From Thermoanaerobaculales bacterium (lineage in GTDB: Bacteria; Acidobacteriota; Thermoanaerobaculia; Thermoanaerobaculales; Sulfomarinibacteraceae): a DNA stretch of 64,000 nt. Below, in pieces: positions 26,795 to 36,813 of the stretch (position 1 is its first letter; each line of letters opens with the position of its first letter). The stretch covers positions 124,001-188,000 of the forward strand of contig JALOLD010000001.1 of assembly GCA_025456145.1 (NCBI GenBank), read 5' to 3'. The notes beneath the pieces are model-generated. The model had not been told where the DNA came from. It worked only from the letters and a program-made list of their open reading frames with translations, and did not search any database. A program made the position numbers and the translations under genes.

Positions 26795-29700
26795 CCCCGG
26801 GGCTCGCCCCAGCCGCCGCCGCCGGGCGTCTCGAGCACCAGACGGTCGCCGGCCGCCACCGGCAGGGCGACGATTCCGGCGAGGACGCGCCGCTCGCCGG
26901 TCGGTCCGACGAGATGCTGGCGACCGGGGGCGCCGGGTCGGCCGCCCGCCGCGCCGAAGGGCGGGCTCGAGCGGTGCTGGCTGAGGATCGCGAGCTGGAG
27001 CGGGATCAGGAACTCGAGCTCGCGGACCAGCCCGTTGCCGCCGCGCCAGCGCCCCGCCCCGCCCGAGCCGCGACGGATGGCGAAGCGGTGGAGCCGCACC
27101 GGGTAGCGGTGCTCGAGCACCTCCGGATCGGTGATCCGGGTGTTGGTCATGTGGCTGTGGACGCCGTCGGCGCCGGCGAAGCCCTCCCCCGCCCCGGCGC
27201 CGCCGCCGACCGTCTCGTAGTAGCCGAAGGTGTCGTCGCCGAAGCTCAGGTTGTTCATCGTCCCCTGGCTGCAGGCGGCGAGCCCGAGCGCCTCGATGAG
27301 GGTGTCGACGAGCCGCTGGCTGGTCTCGACATTGCCCCCGACCACCGCCGGGCAGCGCTCCGGGTCGGCCTCGAACGAGGGCGACAGCAGGCTGCCCTCG
27401 GGTATGCGGATCTCGAGCGGCTCGAGCAGGCCCTCGTTGAGCGGCAAATCCGCCTCGACGAGCAGCCGCATGACGTACATCGCGACGCTGTGGACGATCG
27501 CCGGGGTGGCGTTGAGGTTGCCGGGGTGGACCGCCGAGCTGCCCTCGAGGTCGAGCACCGCGCGGTCGCCGTCGACGGTGAACGACGCCGCGAGCACCGT
27601 GCCGTCGTCGAGCTCCTGCCGGCCCTCGTAGCGGCGGTCGGCCATCCGACCGAGGGCGGCGCGGAGCTGGCCCGAGGCGAGGGCGCGAAGCGCGTCCATG
27701 TGCTCGACGACGTGGTCGGGGCCGACCGCCTCGGCGAGCCGGGTCAGCGCCTCCCGGCCGCGGACGATCGCGGCGAGCATCGCGCGCAGGTCGGCCAGGT
27801 TGTCGGCGGGCGACCGCGACGGCCAAAGCCCTTCGCCGAGCATCGCCTCGACGGCCTCCCAGCGCGGCTCGCCGCGGGCGACGAGCAGGGTCGGCGGGAT
27901 CACCACCCCCTCCTCGGCGAGCGATGACGCATCGGGCGGGACCGAGCCGGGGCGGATGCCCCCGATCTCGGCGTGATGGGCACGGCACGCCACATAGCCG
28001 AGCAGCCGTCCGTCGACGTGGACCGGCGCCGCCAGGGTGACGTCCGGGAGGTGCGACCCGCCGAAGGCCGGGTGGTTGGTAACCACGACGTCACCGTCGC
28101 GCAGGGCGCGGTGCTCGACCAGACGTCTCACGCACAGCCCCATCGCCCCGAGGTGGACCGGGATGTGCGGCGCGTTGACGACGAGCCGACCCGCCGGGTC
28201 GAGAAGAGTGCACGAGAAGTCCTCGCGCTCCTTGATGTTGGTCGACACGGCGGTGCGCCGCAGCATCTCGCCCATCTCCCGGGCGATGCTCGAGAATCGG
28301 TGGCTCATGAGCTCGAGCTCGACCGCCCGGGGGGTCCGCGGTCGGGGCCGCAGAATCCCGCCCTGGTCGGCCCCTTCGACCGTCGTCGCCCGGACCCCGC
28401 CGCCGCCGAGGCCGACGACCCGCCAGCTCCCCGGGACGACCAGCGCGCTGTGGGCCTGGAGGACGAGCGCCGGTCCGGCCACCGTCGAGCCCGCCTCGAG
28501 CTCGGCCGCCTGGTAGCAGGGGACCTCGACCCACCGCCCGTCGAGGAAGCAGCGCTGATGGGTGAGCGGCTTCAACCGTCGTCGGGCGGGCTCACCGACG
28601 CGCCGCGCCGGCTCGGCTCGCGCCCGCCGCGCACGGACCACCACCCGCAGCGAGACGACCTCGATCTCGCGCGCCGCCGGCCGGTAGGAGAAGAGCTCGT
28701 AGTACCGCCGCTCGAAGGCGCCGCCGAGATCGCCGTCCGGGGGCGGCTCGATCTCGAGCACCGCGTCCTGCCCGACATAGCGCATCTCGACCATGCGGCG
28801 CGGCGGATCCACCGCGTCGGCGGCCACGCCTTCCGTGCCGAGCTCGGCCAACGCCTCGCCTTCGAGCTCGGCGAGCCGGCCCTCGAGCTGAGGGTTGGCG
28901 ACCGCGAGCGGCCGAAGAAGCTCGCGCTGGGCGAAGCGCTCGATCACCGCCCGGCCGAGACCGCGGGCGCTGAGCAGGCCGGCGTCGCCGGGCAGGATGA
29001 CGTCGCTCATCCCGAGCAGCGCCGCGACGCTGCAGGCGTGCTGGCCGCCGGCCCCGCCGAAGGCGACCAGGGCGTACCCGGCCGGGTCGATGCCCTTGCG
29101 GACCGAGATGTGGCGGATCGCCTCGGCCATCCGTTCGTCGGCCATCCGCAGCAGGCCCTCGAGGATCGCCTCGTCGGTCTCCTTCCCGTCCTCGGAAAGC
29201 TCGTCGCGGAGCTCTCCGAGCCGGTCGCGCGAGGCGTCGACGTCGATCGGGATCGGGAACCTCGCCGGCACGAGCCGGCCGAGCAGCAGGTTGACATCGG
29301 TCAGGGTCAGGGGACCTCCGGCGCCGTAGCATGCGGGACCCGGATCGGCCCCGGCGCTCTCCGGCCCGACCGCGAGCCGGCCGAGCTCGACCCGGCAGAT
29401 CGAGCCGCCGCCGGCGGCGACGGTCTCGATGGCGAGGGCCGGCGCCGCGAGCTCGACCGGTCCGACGCGGTGCTCGAAGTCGTACTCGAAGTCGCCGTCG
29501 AAGCGCGACACGTCGGTGCTCGTCCCCCCCATGTCGAAGGCGATGAGCCGGTCGACGCCGACCGCCTCGCCGGCCGCCGCGGCGCCGACCACGCCGCCGG
29601 CCGGTCCGCTGAGCAGGCTGTCCATGGCCCGGAAGCGGTCGGCCGCGACCAGGCCGCCGGCGCTGGTCATGACCCGGATGCTCGCCGCGTTCTCGCCGAG

Positions 29701-30588
29701 CCCGCGGCGGACCGTGTCGAGATACCCGGTGATGACCGGACCCAGGTAGGCGTCGGTGGCGGCGGTCTGGGATCGGCGGAGGAGACCGAGAAACGGGCTG
29801 AGCTCGCTCGACCGCGCGACGTGGGTGAAGCCGGCCTCGCGGAGCATGCCCTCGATCAGCTCCTCGTGCTGCGCGTTGCGGTGTCCGTGGAGCAGCGCGA
29901 CGCTCGCGCTTCGCACCCCGGCCCGGGCGAGCTCGGCGATCCGATCCTTCGCGGCCCGCCGGTGGAGGCCCTCGATGACGAAGCCGTCGGCGGTCAACCG
30001 CTCGATGACGCCGACCACGGTCTCGGGCAGCGGCTTCGGCCGCTCGATGCGCAGCGCGAACAGGTCGGGCCGGGTCTGGTTGCCGATCGCCAGCAGATCC
30101 TCGAACCCGGCGGTCGTGAAGTGGACGGTCCGCGCGCCGCGCCGCTCGAGCAGCGCGTTGGTGCCGCGGGTCGTCGCGAGCCGCATCGCCACCGGCGGCA
30201 GCGGCGCGCCGAGCGGCGTCCCGGTGACCAGCCGGGTCGCGAGCAGCGGCGCCTCCTCGCCCGACCGGAGCTCGACGGCGATGCCGGGAACGATCGGCAG
30301 CGCGTTCTCGGCGACGACGAGGGCGCCGGTGAGCGGCTCGTGGCCGAGAATATCGACCTCGTCGCCGCTGCCGAGCAGGGCCAGCCGGAAGCCGACGAGG
30401 AAGCCGTCGGGCAGCGACGCGCCGCCCCGGAGGTGGACCCGGCCGTCGCTCTCGACCGCCTCGACGCGGTCGCGCAGAGCGCCGCTCGACAGCACCTTGC
30501 ACACCCGCGTCACGCCGTGCGGGTCGACCGCGACGCAGTCGGTGAAGGTGCCGCCGGTGTCGATCCAGACCTGCCAGGCGCCGGCCAA
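26791..30588 (-). CDS. Fused hydantoinase/5-oxoprolinase (HyuA-HyuB in one chain)
   Basis: VWIDTGGTFTDCVAVDPHGVTRVCKVLS...ATTRGTNALLERRGARTVHFTTAGFEDLLAIGNQTRPDLF...LIAFDMGGTSTDVSRF; HyuB half RFSSIAREMGEMLRRTAVSTNIKEREDFSCTLLDPAGRLVVNAPHIPVHLGAMG. Confidence 0.95.
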   Translation of the reverse strand: MAGAWQVWIDTGGTFTDCVAVDPHGVTRVCKVLSSGALRDRVEAVESDGRVHLRGGASLPDGFLVGFRLALLGSGDEVDILGHEPLTGALVVAENALPIVPGIAVELRSGEEAPLLATRLVTGTPLGAPLPPVAMRLATTRGTNALLERRGARTVHFTTAGFEDLLAIGNQTRPDLFALRIERPKPLPETVVGVIERLTADGFVIEGLHRRAAKDRIAELARAGVRSASVALLHGHRNAQHEELIEGMLREAGFTHVARSSELSPFLGLLRRSQTAATDAYLGPVITGYLDTVRRGLGENAASIRVMTSAGGLVAADRFRAMDSLLSGPAGGVVGAAAAGEAVGVDRLIAFDMGGTSTDVSRFDGDFEYDFEHRVGPVELAAPALAIETVAAGGGSICRVELGRLAVGPESAGADPGPACYGAGGPLTLTDVNLLLGRLVPARFPIPIDVDASRDRLGELRDELSEDGKETDEAILEGLLRMADERMAEAIRHISVRKGIDPAGYALVAFGGAGGQHACSVAALLGMSDVILPGDAGLLSARGLGRAVIERFAQRELLRPLAVANPQLEGRLAELEGEALAELGTEGVAADAVDPPRRMVEMRYVGQDAVLEIEPPPDGDLGGAFERRYYELFSYRPAAREIEVVSLRVVVRARRARAEPARRVGEPARRRLKPLTHQRCFLDGRWVEVPCYQAAELEAGSTVAGPALVLQAHSALVVPGSWRVVGLGGGGVRATTVEGADQGGILRPRPRTPRAVELELMSHRFSSIAREMGEMLRRTAVSTNIKEREDFSCTLLDPAGRLVVNAPHIPVHLGAMGLCVRRLVEHRALRDGDVVVTNHPAFGGSHLPDVTLAAPVHVDGRLLGYVACRAHHAEIGGIRPGSVPPDASSLAEEGVVIPPTLLVARGEPRWEAVEAMLGEGLWPSRSPADNLADLRAMLAAIVRGREALTRLAEAVGPDHVVEHMDALRALASGQLRAALGRMADRRYEGRQELDDGTVLAASFTVDGDRAVLDLEGSSAVHPGNLNATPAIVHSVAMYVMRLLVEADLPLNEGLLEPLEIRIPEGSLLSPSFEADPERCPAVVGGNVETSQRLVDTLIEALGLAACSQGTMNNLSFGDDTFGYYETVGGGAGAGEGFAGADGVHSHMTNTRITDPEVLEHRYPVRLHRFAIRRGSGGAGRWRGGNGLVRELEFLIPLQLAILSQHRSSPPFGAAGGRPGAPGRQHLVGPTGERRVLAGIVALPVAAGDRLVLETPGGGGWGEPRG

Positions 30589-30591
30589 GGG

Positions 30592-31677
30592 TCAGATCCC
30601 CTTCCCCGTCACCAGATAGGTCGCGAAGGAGCCGAGCCAGTGGCCCCCTTCGTAGTGCTCGCCGGTGACCGACGCCAGACCGGCCTCGCGGTGAACCTGT
30701 GCCGCGGCGACCAGCGCCGGCCGCCGGGGATCGTCCCCGGGCAGCCCGGCGGCAATGCCCTCGAGCATCCAGGCGCGGCTCAGGTTGAGCCCGTCGAGGT
30801 GGGCGAGCTTGCCGTCGGCGCGGTCGGTGACCACCCCGACCGGAAGCCACCCGGCGCCTCCGTCGGCGGGGATGCCCGGCAGGAACTCGGCGAGCCAGGC
30901 GGCGAAGTCGGCGGGAGGCAACACTCGCCGGACGAGATCGGCCTCGGCGAGGCACGGCGACAGGAAGTCCTGGCCCGATGGCTCGTAACCGAGCGGGCAC
31001 GCGACATCTTCGAGGTAGAGGTCCCGGGTCCGAGCCCGCACCAGCTCGGCCATCGCCTCGTCGCCCACCGCGTCGGCCCAGTCGAGCACCAGGCCGAAGG
31101 CGAAGGCGGTCTGGCTGTGCTCGCCGGTCCGGATCGGGTAGTGGAGCTTGGGCAGCCACTCGCGGAAGCGGTCGGCCGCCAGCGCCTCGAGGGGGCGCAG
31201 GGCCTCGCGCCAGCGCCGGGCCTGGTCGTCGTCCCAGCCGTCGAGCTCCTCGACGAGGCAGAGCAGCCAGGCGAGGCCGTAGGGCCGCTCGGTCGAGGCG
31301 CGCCCCTCGCCGGCGAAGTAGGCGACCTCGGCCGCCACCCGGGCGTCGGTAAAGCTCTCGTCGAGGGCCGACCGGGAGGCGGTGGCGAGCTCGGCATCCG
31401 GGTGGAGCCGGGTGAGCCGGGCGAGCAGCCAGTGGCCGTGCACCGAGCTGTGCCAGTCGAAGCAGCCGTAGAAGACCGGGGTGAGTTTGCGCGGCGGCTC
31501 GACGTCGTCGTCCGAGCTCAGCACGTGACCGATCTTGTTCGGGTACTCCTGGTGGACGCAGGCCAGGGCGAGCCGGGCAAAGCCGTCGACGGAAGCGACG
31601 TCGAGGTCGCCGCCGAAAACCGGGACGGAGGCAACGGCGAGCAGCCCGGCGAGCAGCTGAGGAACGGCCGCCTTCAT
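30592..31677 (-). CDS. Exported DUF2891-like protein
   Basis: FARLALACVHQEYPNKIGHVL...LTPVFYGCFDWHSSVHGHWLLARL...RPYGLAWLLCLVEEL...SGQDFLSPCLAEADLVRRVL...GLNLSRAWMLEGIA. ATG at 31677 overlaps the upstream stop. Confidence 0.82.
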   Translation of the reverse strand: MKAAVPQLLAGLLAVASVPVFGGDLDVASVDGFARLALACVHQEYPNKIGHVLSSDDDVEPPRKLTPVFYGCFDWHSSVHGHWLLARLTRLHPDAELATASRSALDESFTDARVAAEVAYFAGEGRASTERPYGLAWLLCLVEELDGWDDDQARRWREALRPLEALAADRFREWLPKLHYPIRTGEHSQTAFAFGLVLDWADAVGDEAMAELVRARTRDLYLEDVACPLGYEPSGQDFLSPCLAEADLVRRVLPPADFAAWLAEFLPGIPADGGAGWLPVGVVTDRADGKLAHLDGLNLSRAWMLEGIAAGLPGDDPRRPALVAAAQVHREAGLASVTGEHYEGGHWLGSFATYLVTGKGI

Positions 31678-32324
31678 CGCGCCCCGCCGACCAGCTCGGC
31701 GGCGGACACGACCTCGGCGTAGCTCCCCTTCATCGCCGCGAGCGCCGCGGCGTGGACCTGCGCCGCCGGCACCGTCGTCCCGTCGAAGGTGAGATCGCGG
31801 GTCGCGCAGGCGTCGTGGACCACCGTCACCTCGAAGCCCAGATCGGCCGCCGCCCGCACCGCCGCCTCGACGCACATGTGGGTCTGCATCCCGACGACGA
31901 CGAGCCTCGTCACCCCGAGCTCGTGCAGGACCGCGAGCAGCTCGGTGTCGCGGAACGAGCTCGCGTGGTGCTTGCCGACGATCGTCTCGCCAGGCGCCGG
32001 CAGCACCTCGGGACGGATCCGGTAGGGCTCGGCGATCCCGGTCGGATCAGGGGTGTCCACGTCCTTGGGCAGGTGCTGGACGTGGATCACAGGCCGCCCG
32101 GCAGCGCGGAAGGCGGCAATGACCTTGCCGGCCCGGGCCGCCGCCTCCTCCGGCCCGACCAGCGGCATGAGCCCGCCCGGGAAGTAGAAGGCCTGGATGT
32201 CGATCACCAGGAGCGCGGTCGCACCGCCCCCGGGGTCGATCTCGGCGACCTCCGAGCTCGCCGGGACGGGCATGGCCAGCAACAGGCTCACTCCCAGCAC
32301 GACGCGCAGCATGGATCCCGCCAT
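31674..32324 (-). CDS. Exported isochorismatase-family cysteine hydrolase
   Basis: TALLVIDIQAFYFPGG...GRPVIHVQHLPKDVD...VVVGMQTHMCVEAAVRAAADLGFEVTVVHDACATRD; signal peptide. Confidence 0.9.
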   Translation of the reverse strand: MAGSMLRVVLGVSLLLAMPVPASSEVAEIDPGGGATALLVIDIQAFYFPGGLMPLVGPEEAAARAGKVIAAFRAAGRPVIHVQHLPKDVDTPDPTGIAEPYRIRPEVLPAPGETIVGKHHASSFRDTELLAVLHELGVTRLVVVGMQTHMCVEAAVRAAADLGFEVTVVHDACATRDLTFDGTTVPAAQVHAAALAAMKGSYAEVVSAAELVGGAR

Positions 32325-32394
32325 CTCGTCCCTCCGGACGCAGTGTAGCGCGATCGGGCGCGAACCCGATCCCCCGGACCCGAAGGCGTCCGGG

Positions 32395-33684
32395 CTAGCG
32401 GGAGGACCCGGCCCGTCGGCTCTGCGACCGGCGCCGGCCGGCCGGCGGCGGCGGCGGCGCGCTCTGTCTCGCCCTGGTCCTCGCGCGTTCGTCCGCGCGC
32501 TGGGTGCGGTGGGCGGCGAGCCGCTCGGAGACCGGGATCTCGAAGCGCCCCTCGCCCCGCGCCGTGTAGTCGAAACCGGCGATCGTGCGCCGCTCGATGC
32601 GGCGGCCGACCGCGCGCTCGATCGCGTCGACCTTGGCCTTCTCCTCGGGCGAGGCGAAGGTCAGGGCGTCGCCGACCTTGCCGGCGCGCGCGGTGCGCCC
32701 GACCCGGTGGATGTAGTCCTCGGGCTGGACCGGCACGTCGAAGTTGATGACGTGGGGCAGCGCCTCGACGTCGATGCCGCGGGCCGCGATGTCGGTGGCC
32801 ACGAGCACCCTGAGCTCGCCGTTCTTGAAGGCGGCCAGCGCCTTCTCGCGCTGCGGCTGGCTGCGGTTGCCGTGGATCCGCTCGCACACGATGCCGGCGC
32901 GCTCGAGCTTCTGGTGGAGCCGGTTGGCGCGGTGCTTGGTGCGGGTGAAGACGAGGGCGGTCTCGACCTCGCCGCGGCCGAGCATGGTCGTCAGGAGCTC
33001 GGTCTTGAGGTGCTCGGGCACCGGCAGGATCGCCTGGCTGACCCCGGTCGCCGGCTTCGACCGCCGCTCGATGTCGATCCGGACCGGGTCGGCGAGCAGG
33101 CTGCGGCTGAGCTCGACGATCGGTCCCGGCATGGTCGCCGAGAAGAGCATCGTCTGACGCTCGCGGGGCAGCCGCGCCAGGATCCTCTTGACGTCGGGCA
33201 GGAAGCCCATGTCGAGCATCCGGTCGGCCTCGTCGAGAACCAGGAACTCGAGATCGGTAAAACGGGCCCACTGGTGCTGCATGTGGTCGAGCAGTCGGCC
33301 GGGGGTGGCGACGACGATGTCGACGCCGCCCTTGATCGCGCGCTCCTGCGCCGCCGGCTTGACGCCGCCGAAGACGGTCGCCGACCGGACCGGGGTGTGC
33401 CGGGCGAGAGCCTCGATGTGCTCGTGGATCTGCGAGGCGAGCTCGCGGGTCGGGGTCAGGATGAGCGCCCGGGTCCGGCCGCCGCGGCTCCCGGCCATCC
33501 GCTGCAGCATCGGCAGCACGAAGGCGGCGGTCTTGCCGCTGCCGGTCATCGCGCAGGCGAGCACGTCGCGGCCGGCGAGGGCCGGTGGGATCGCATCCCG
33601 CTGAATCGGAGTGGCCTCGGTGAAACCGAGGTCGCGGATGCCGCGCGCGATGGCGGGATGGAAGTTGAAGTCGTCGAAGGTCAC
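32395..33684 (-). CDS. DEAD-box RNA helicase, RhlE-like
   Basis: VTFDDFNFHPAIARGIRDLGFTEATPIQRDAIPPALAGRDVLACAMTGSGKTAAFVLPML...DEADRMLDMGF...MLFSATMP...VLVATDIAARGIDVEALPHVINFDVP...YIHRVGRTARAG. GTG start inferred. Confidence 0.95.
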   Translation of the reverse strand: MTFDDFNFHPAIARGIRDLGFTEATPIQRDAIPPALAGRDVLACAMTGSGKTAAFVLPMLQRMAGSRGGRTRALILTPTRELASQIHEHIEALARHTPVRSATVFGGVKPAAQERAIKGGVDIVVATPGRLLDHMQHQWARFTDLEFLVLDEADRMLDMGFLPDVKRILARLPRERQTMLFSATMPGPIVELSRSLLADPVRIDIERRSKPATGVSQAILPVPEHLKTELLTTMLGRGEVETALVFTRTKHRANRLHQKLERAGIVCERIHGNRSQPQREKALAAFKNGELRVLVATDIAARGIDVEALPHVINFDVPVQPEDYIHRVGRTARAGKVGDALTFASPEEKAKVDAIERAVGRRIERRTIAGFDYTARGEGRFEIPVSERLAAHRTQRADERARTRARQSAPPPPPAGRRRSQSRRAGSSR

Positions 33685-33930
33685 AACGGTTCTGGTCTTT
33701 CTGCAGACGAGGATCCGCCGTCGCGGAGCCGTCCGCTGGTCGATGTCCGGCTTGGTGGGGAACGAGAGACTTGCCGGGGAGGCTATCGTCCGGGCCTGGG
33801 AAGCCCTGCGGTGGTCGTGCGGTCCGCTCGATCGACTGCGTCGTCGGCGGTACAGACGAGACACTCTCTCATGTCTTCGCCCGGATAGCAAGCCCTCGGG
33901 CCCGCTCCCCCCGACGGCCCGTCGGCCCGG

Positions 33931-34149
33931 TCACCTCAGACGGCGGCCGGAGAGGATCGCGTTGTACTCCGAGGCGTCCGAGTCGTCCTTCGCACCGACC
34001 GGCGTGCCGCAAGCGGCGCAGCGGTACTCGTACTTGTTGCCGTTCGGAAGGACCAGCAGGAGGTGCCGCCGCACCGGCTGGGCCCGCCGGCAGGTCGGGC
34101 AGAAGAGCTCCGAGGCCTCGAGGGCGTCGTACTGACGTCTCCCGGTCAT
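33931..34149 (-). CDS. Small zinc-ribbon protein
   Basis: FCPTCRRAQPVRRHLLLVLPNGNKYEYRCAACGTPVGAKDDSDASEYNAILSG (72 aa, two CxxC knuckles). Confidence 0.65.
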   Translation of the reverse strand: MTGRRQYDALEASELFCPTCRRAQPVRRHLLLVLPNGNKYEYRCAACGTPVGAKDDSDASEYNAILSGRRLR

Positions 34150-34297
34150 GGGGAAATTCTGCCGTCCACCGCTCCTCCGCGCAAGGTCCCCGCCCATCAT
34201 TCGCCGCGCGTCAAGCGTCAAGAATCGGCGTGACGCCCCGAGTGCGCCCGCACACCGGCCCGATGCGCCGGCCGTCGTCTCCCTAACGGAGCCCGAC

Positions 34298-34326
34298 TTG
34301 ACAAGCCCCGCTCGGTAATTGATACT
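34298..34326 (+). promoter_or_regulatory. Candidate sigma-70 promoter for the gene at 34472
   Basis: TTGACA-17 nt-GATACT. Confidence 0.4.
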
Positions 34327-34471
34327 GCGTCGCGTTGTCATCGACAATCAACCGACCGATCGGGTGCGTCACACCAACCCGGACCGCTCCGTGCCGGCGC
34401 TCGCCGCGTGGGCGGGCCATCACCACGGCCGTGTCGGCACGAGCCGCCGGCCGATCTGAAGGGGGACCCTG

Positions 34472-35311
34472 ATGACCAGACACGAGACACCCACGACCCG
34501 GATCGCCGCCGCCGCCCTCGTCGCGGCGGTCCTGGTGCTCCTGCCGCCGGCTGCGGCGGTCGCCACCGCGGACTCCCACGAGGCCATGCCGGTCACCACC
34601 TACACCCGCGTCGCCCTCTGGGAGGTCGACCGCGATCACTGGAGCGCCTTCGTCAAGCTCTTCGAGGATCACGACCAGCCGATCTTCGAGAAGCTCTTCG
34701 CCGACGGCCTGATCAGCGAGTGGGGCATCGACACCGCGGCCCTCCACGAGCCCGACGGCTACACCCACAGCACCTGGTACTCGGCCCCGTCGATGAGCGC
34801 CCTCGCCCGGGCCGGCGAGGCCTATGCCAAGGCCTGGGAGGCCCTCGGGACCGATGTCGACGCCGAGTTCAACGCGATGGTCGGCAAGCACCGCGACTTC
34901 ATCATGGAGAGCGAAGGGATGCGCTCGGTCGCCGCCACCCTCGACGGCGGGTACTTCCAGGGCCACATGGTCAAGCTCGCCAGCTGGGCCAAGGAGAAGG
35001 ACTTCAGGAGCTACTGGAAGAACCGGATGGCCCCGGTCTACGAGCAGCTGCTCGCCGACGGCGCGATCGTCGCCTACGGCATCTCGACCGAGGCGGTCCC
35101 CACCGAGAACCCGGCCGGCCTCGAGTGGTGGTACGTGATGCCCGACGCGGGCGGCTTCGACAAGGTCGAGGCGGCCTTCGACGCGTCGTGGGGGGCGTTG
35201 GACGAGGAGGGTCGGCGGGCCCGCTGGCTCTCGATCCTCGACACCGTCGACGAGAGCTCCTACCGGAGCTGGCTGTCGACCATCATCCACACGCAAATGG
35301 CGGCGCACTGA
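34472..35311 (+). CDS. Exported hypothetical protein with internal duplication
   Basis: Signal peptide; two related halves (PIFEKLFADGLISEWGIDTAALHEPDGYTHSTWY and PVYEQLLADGAIVAYGISTEAVPTENPAGLEWWY). Confidence 0.75.
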   Translation: MTRHETPTTRIAAAALVAAVLVLLPPAAAVATADSHEAMPVTTYTRVALWEVDRDHWSAFVKLFEDHDQPIFEKLFADGLISEWGIDTAALHEPDGYTHSTWYSAPSMSALARAGEAYAKAWEALGTDVDAEFNAMVGKHRDFIMESEGMRSVAATLDGGYFQGHMVKLASWAKEKDFRSYWKNRMAPVYEQLLADGAIVAYGISTEAVPTENPAGLEWWYVMPDAGGFDKVEAAFDASWGALDEEGRRARWLSILDTVDESSYRSWLSTIIHTQMAAH

Positions 35312-35431
35312 CGCTCGACCGTTCGCTCACCGCCCGCCCCGGTCGCGCCGCCGCGCCGGGGCGGATCGTTTCTCCGTCCCGGCCGACGGCGGCGATGCAG
35401 CGAAGAGCCGAAATCCGGTACTCTCGTTGCC

Positions 35432-36307
35432 GTGGACCGGCTGATCGGTGGGTATCTCGCGCTCACCCTTCTCACGGCTGCCGGTCCGTGCGGAGCGGGC
35501 GAACAATTACCCGCCACCGTGGAGGACTTCATGAGGATCGGCTTCCCGCCCCGGGTGATCGCCCACCGCGGCCTTTCGGCGCGGGCGCCCGAGAACACGC
35601 TGACCGCGGTGCGTCTGGCGATCGCCGCCGGGGCCGACATGGTCGAGGTCGACGTCACCATCACCGCCGACGGCCACGTCATCTGCCTCCACGACGCGAC
35701 CCTCGACCGGACCACCGACGGTCGCGGCCCGGCCACCGGGTCGACCCTCGCAGCGATCCGCCGGCTCGACGCCGGCTCGTGGTTCGCTCCCCGCTTCGCC
35801 GGCGAGCCGGTCCCGACCCTCGACGAGGTCCTCGAGCTCGCCGAGGGCCGCACCCTCGTCAACATCGAGATCAAGTCCGAGGCGGTGGGGCACGGGATCG
35901 TCGAGGGAGTCGCCGAAGCGATCCGGCAGCGCCGAGCCCTCGACCGGGTCGTCGTGTCGTCGTTCTCACCGGAGGCGCTCCGCCGGATGAAGCTCGGCCA
36001 CCCCGAGATCGCCACCGTGTCCCTGCTCGACCGCGAGCTCCACGCCGGCCGCGACCCGCTGGAGATCGTCCAGGAGGTCGGCTCGCGGGGGCTCAACCTG
36101 TCACGGAAGGACGTCACCCCGGAGCTCGTCGAGCGCTGCCACCGGCACGGTCTCCCGGTCGGCGTCTACACCGTCAACTCCGAGCGCGAGATGCGCCGGC
36201 TGATCCGGATGGGCGTCGACTCGATCTTCACCGATCGACCCGACCGGCTGCGCGAGGTTCTCCGCGCCCCCGCCCGGCCTTCATCCAGCGAGGCCGCCGC
36301 GAGCTGA
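35432..36307 (+). CDS. Glycerophosphodiester phosphodiesterase
   Basis: PPRVIAHRGLSARAPENTLTAVRLAIAAGADMVEVDVTITADGHVICLHDATLDRTTDGRG...VNIEIKSE...VYTVNSEREMRRLIRMGVDSIFTDRPDRL. Confidence 0.95.
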   Translation: MDRLIGGYLALTLLTAAGPCGAGEQLPATVEDFMRIGFPPRVIAHRGLSARAPENTLTAVRLAIAAGADMVEVDVTITADGHVICLHDATLDRTTDGRGPATGSTLAAIRRLDAGSWFAPRFAGEPVPTLDEVLELAEGRTLVNIEIKSEAVGHGIVEGVAEAIRQRRALDRVVVSSFSPEALRRMKLGHPEIATVSLLDRELHAGRDPLEIVQEVGSRGLNLSRKDVTPELVERCHRHGLPVGVYTVNSEREMRRLIRMGVDSIFTDRPDRLREVLRAPARPSSSEAAAS

Positions 36308-36342
36308 CCGGCCGGCGTGCGACGCCCGGGGACGGCCCGGCG

Positions 36343-36813
36343 CTAGCGCGGCGCCATGCCCTCCGGCATCTCGACGGCGACCACCTGACCGGTGGCGCAC
36401 ACCTCGCCGTCCGCCGAGACGGTCGCGCTGACCACGACCTTGCGGCCCTTGATCTCCTCGACGCGTCCTCGCACCTCGAGCTCGACCCCCATCGGCGTCG
36501 GCCTGACGTAGCGGACGCTGATCGAGGCGGTGACGAAGCGGAAGGGCGGCTCGGTTCCCGGCTCGCGTCCGGCCTCCCGATAGGCGGCCGCCGCCGCGGT
36601 TCCGGTGCCGTGACAGTCGACCAGCGAGGCGATGAGCCCGCCATAGACGAAGCCCGGGATCGCGGTGTGCTCGGGTCTCGGCAGGTAGAACGAGACCGTT
36701 TCTTCGCCGTCCCATCGGGTCTTGAGCTGGTGACCCTTCGGGTTGAGCCGGCCGCAGCCGTAGCAGTGGCTCAGGTCGTCGGGGTAGAAGTCCTGGATGG
36801 CGGGCTCGGTCAT
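36343..36813 (-). CDS. PaaI-like hotdog thioesterase
   Basis: CYGCGRLNPKGHQLKTRW...YLPRPEHTAIPGFVYGGLIASLVDCHGTGTAAAAA...ISVRYVRPTPMGVELEVRGRVEEIKGRKVVVSATV. Confidence 0.85.
   Translation of the reverse strand: MTEPAIQDFYPDDLSHCYGCGRLNPKGHQLKTRWDGEETVSFYLPRPEHTAIPGFVYGGLIASLVDCHGTGTAAAAAYREAGREPGTEPPFRFVTASISVRYVRPTPMGVELEVRGRVEEIKGRKVVVSATVSADGEVCATGQVVAVEMPEGMAPR

Noticed and set aside
25598-27988. 796-aa ORF with long N-terminal extension on the Nramp protein
   Set aside because: The extension is out-of-frame hydantoinase sequence; the true start is the ATG at 26794 overlapping the upstream stop.
27973-31722. 1249-aa plus ORF opposite the hydantoinase genes
   Set aside because: Antisense to HyuAB/DUF2891; compositional artefact.
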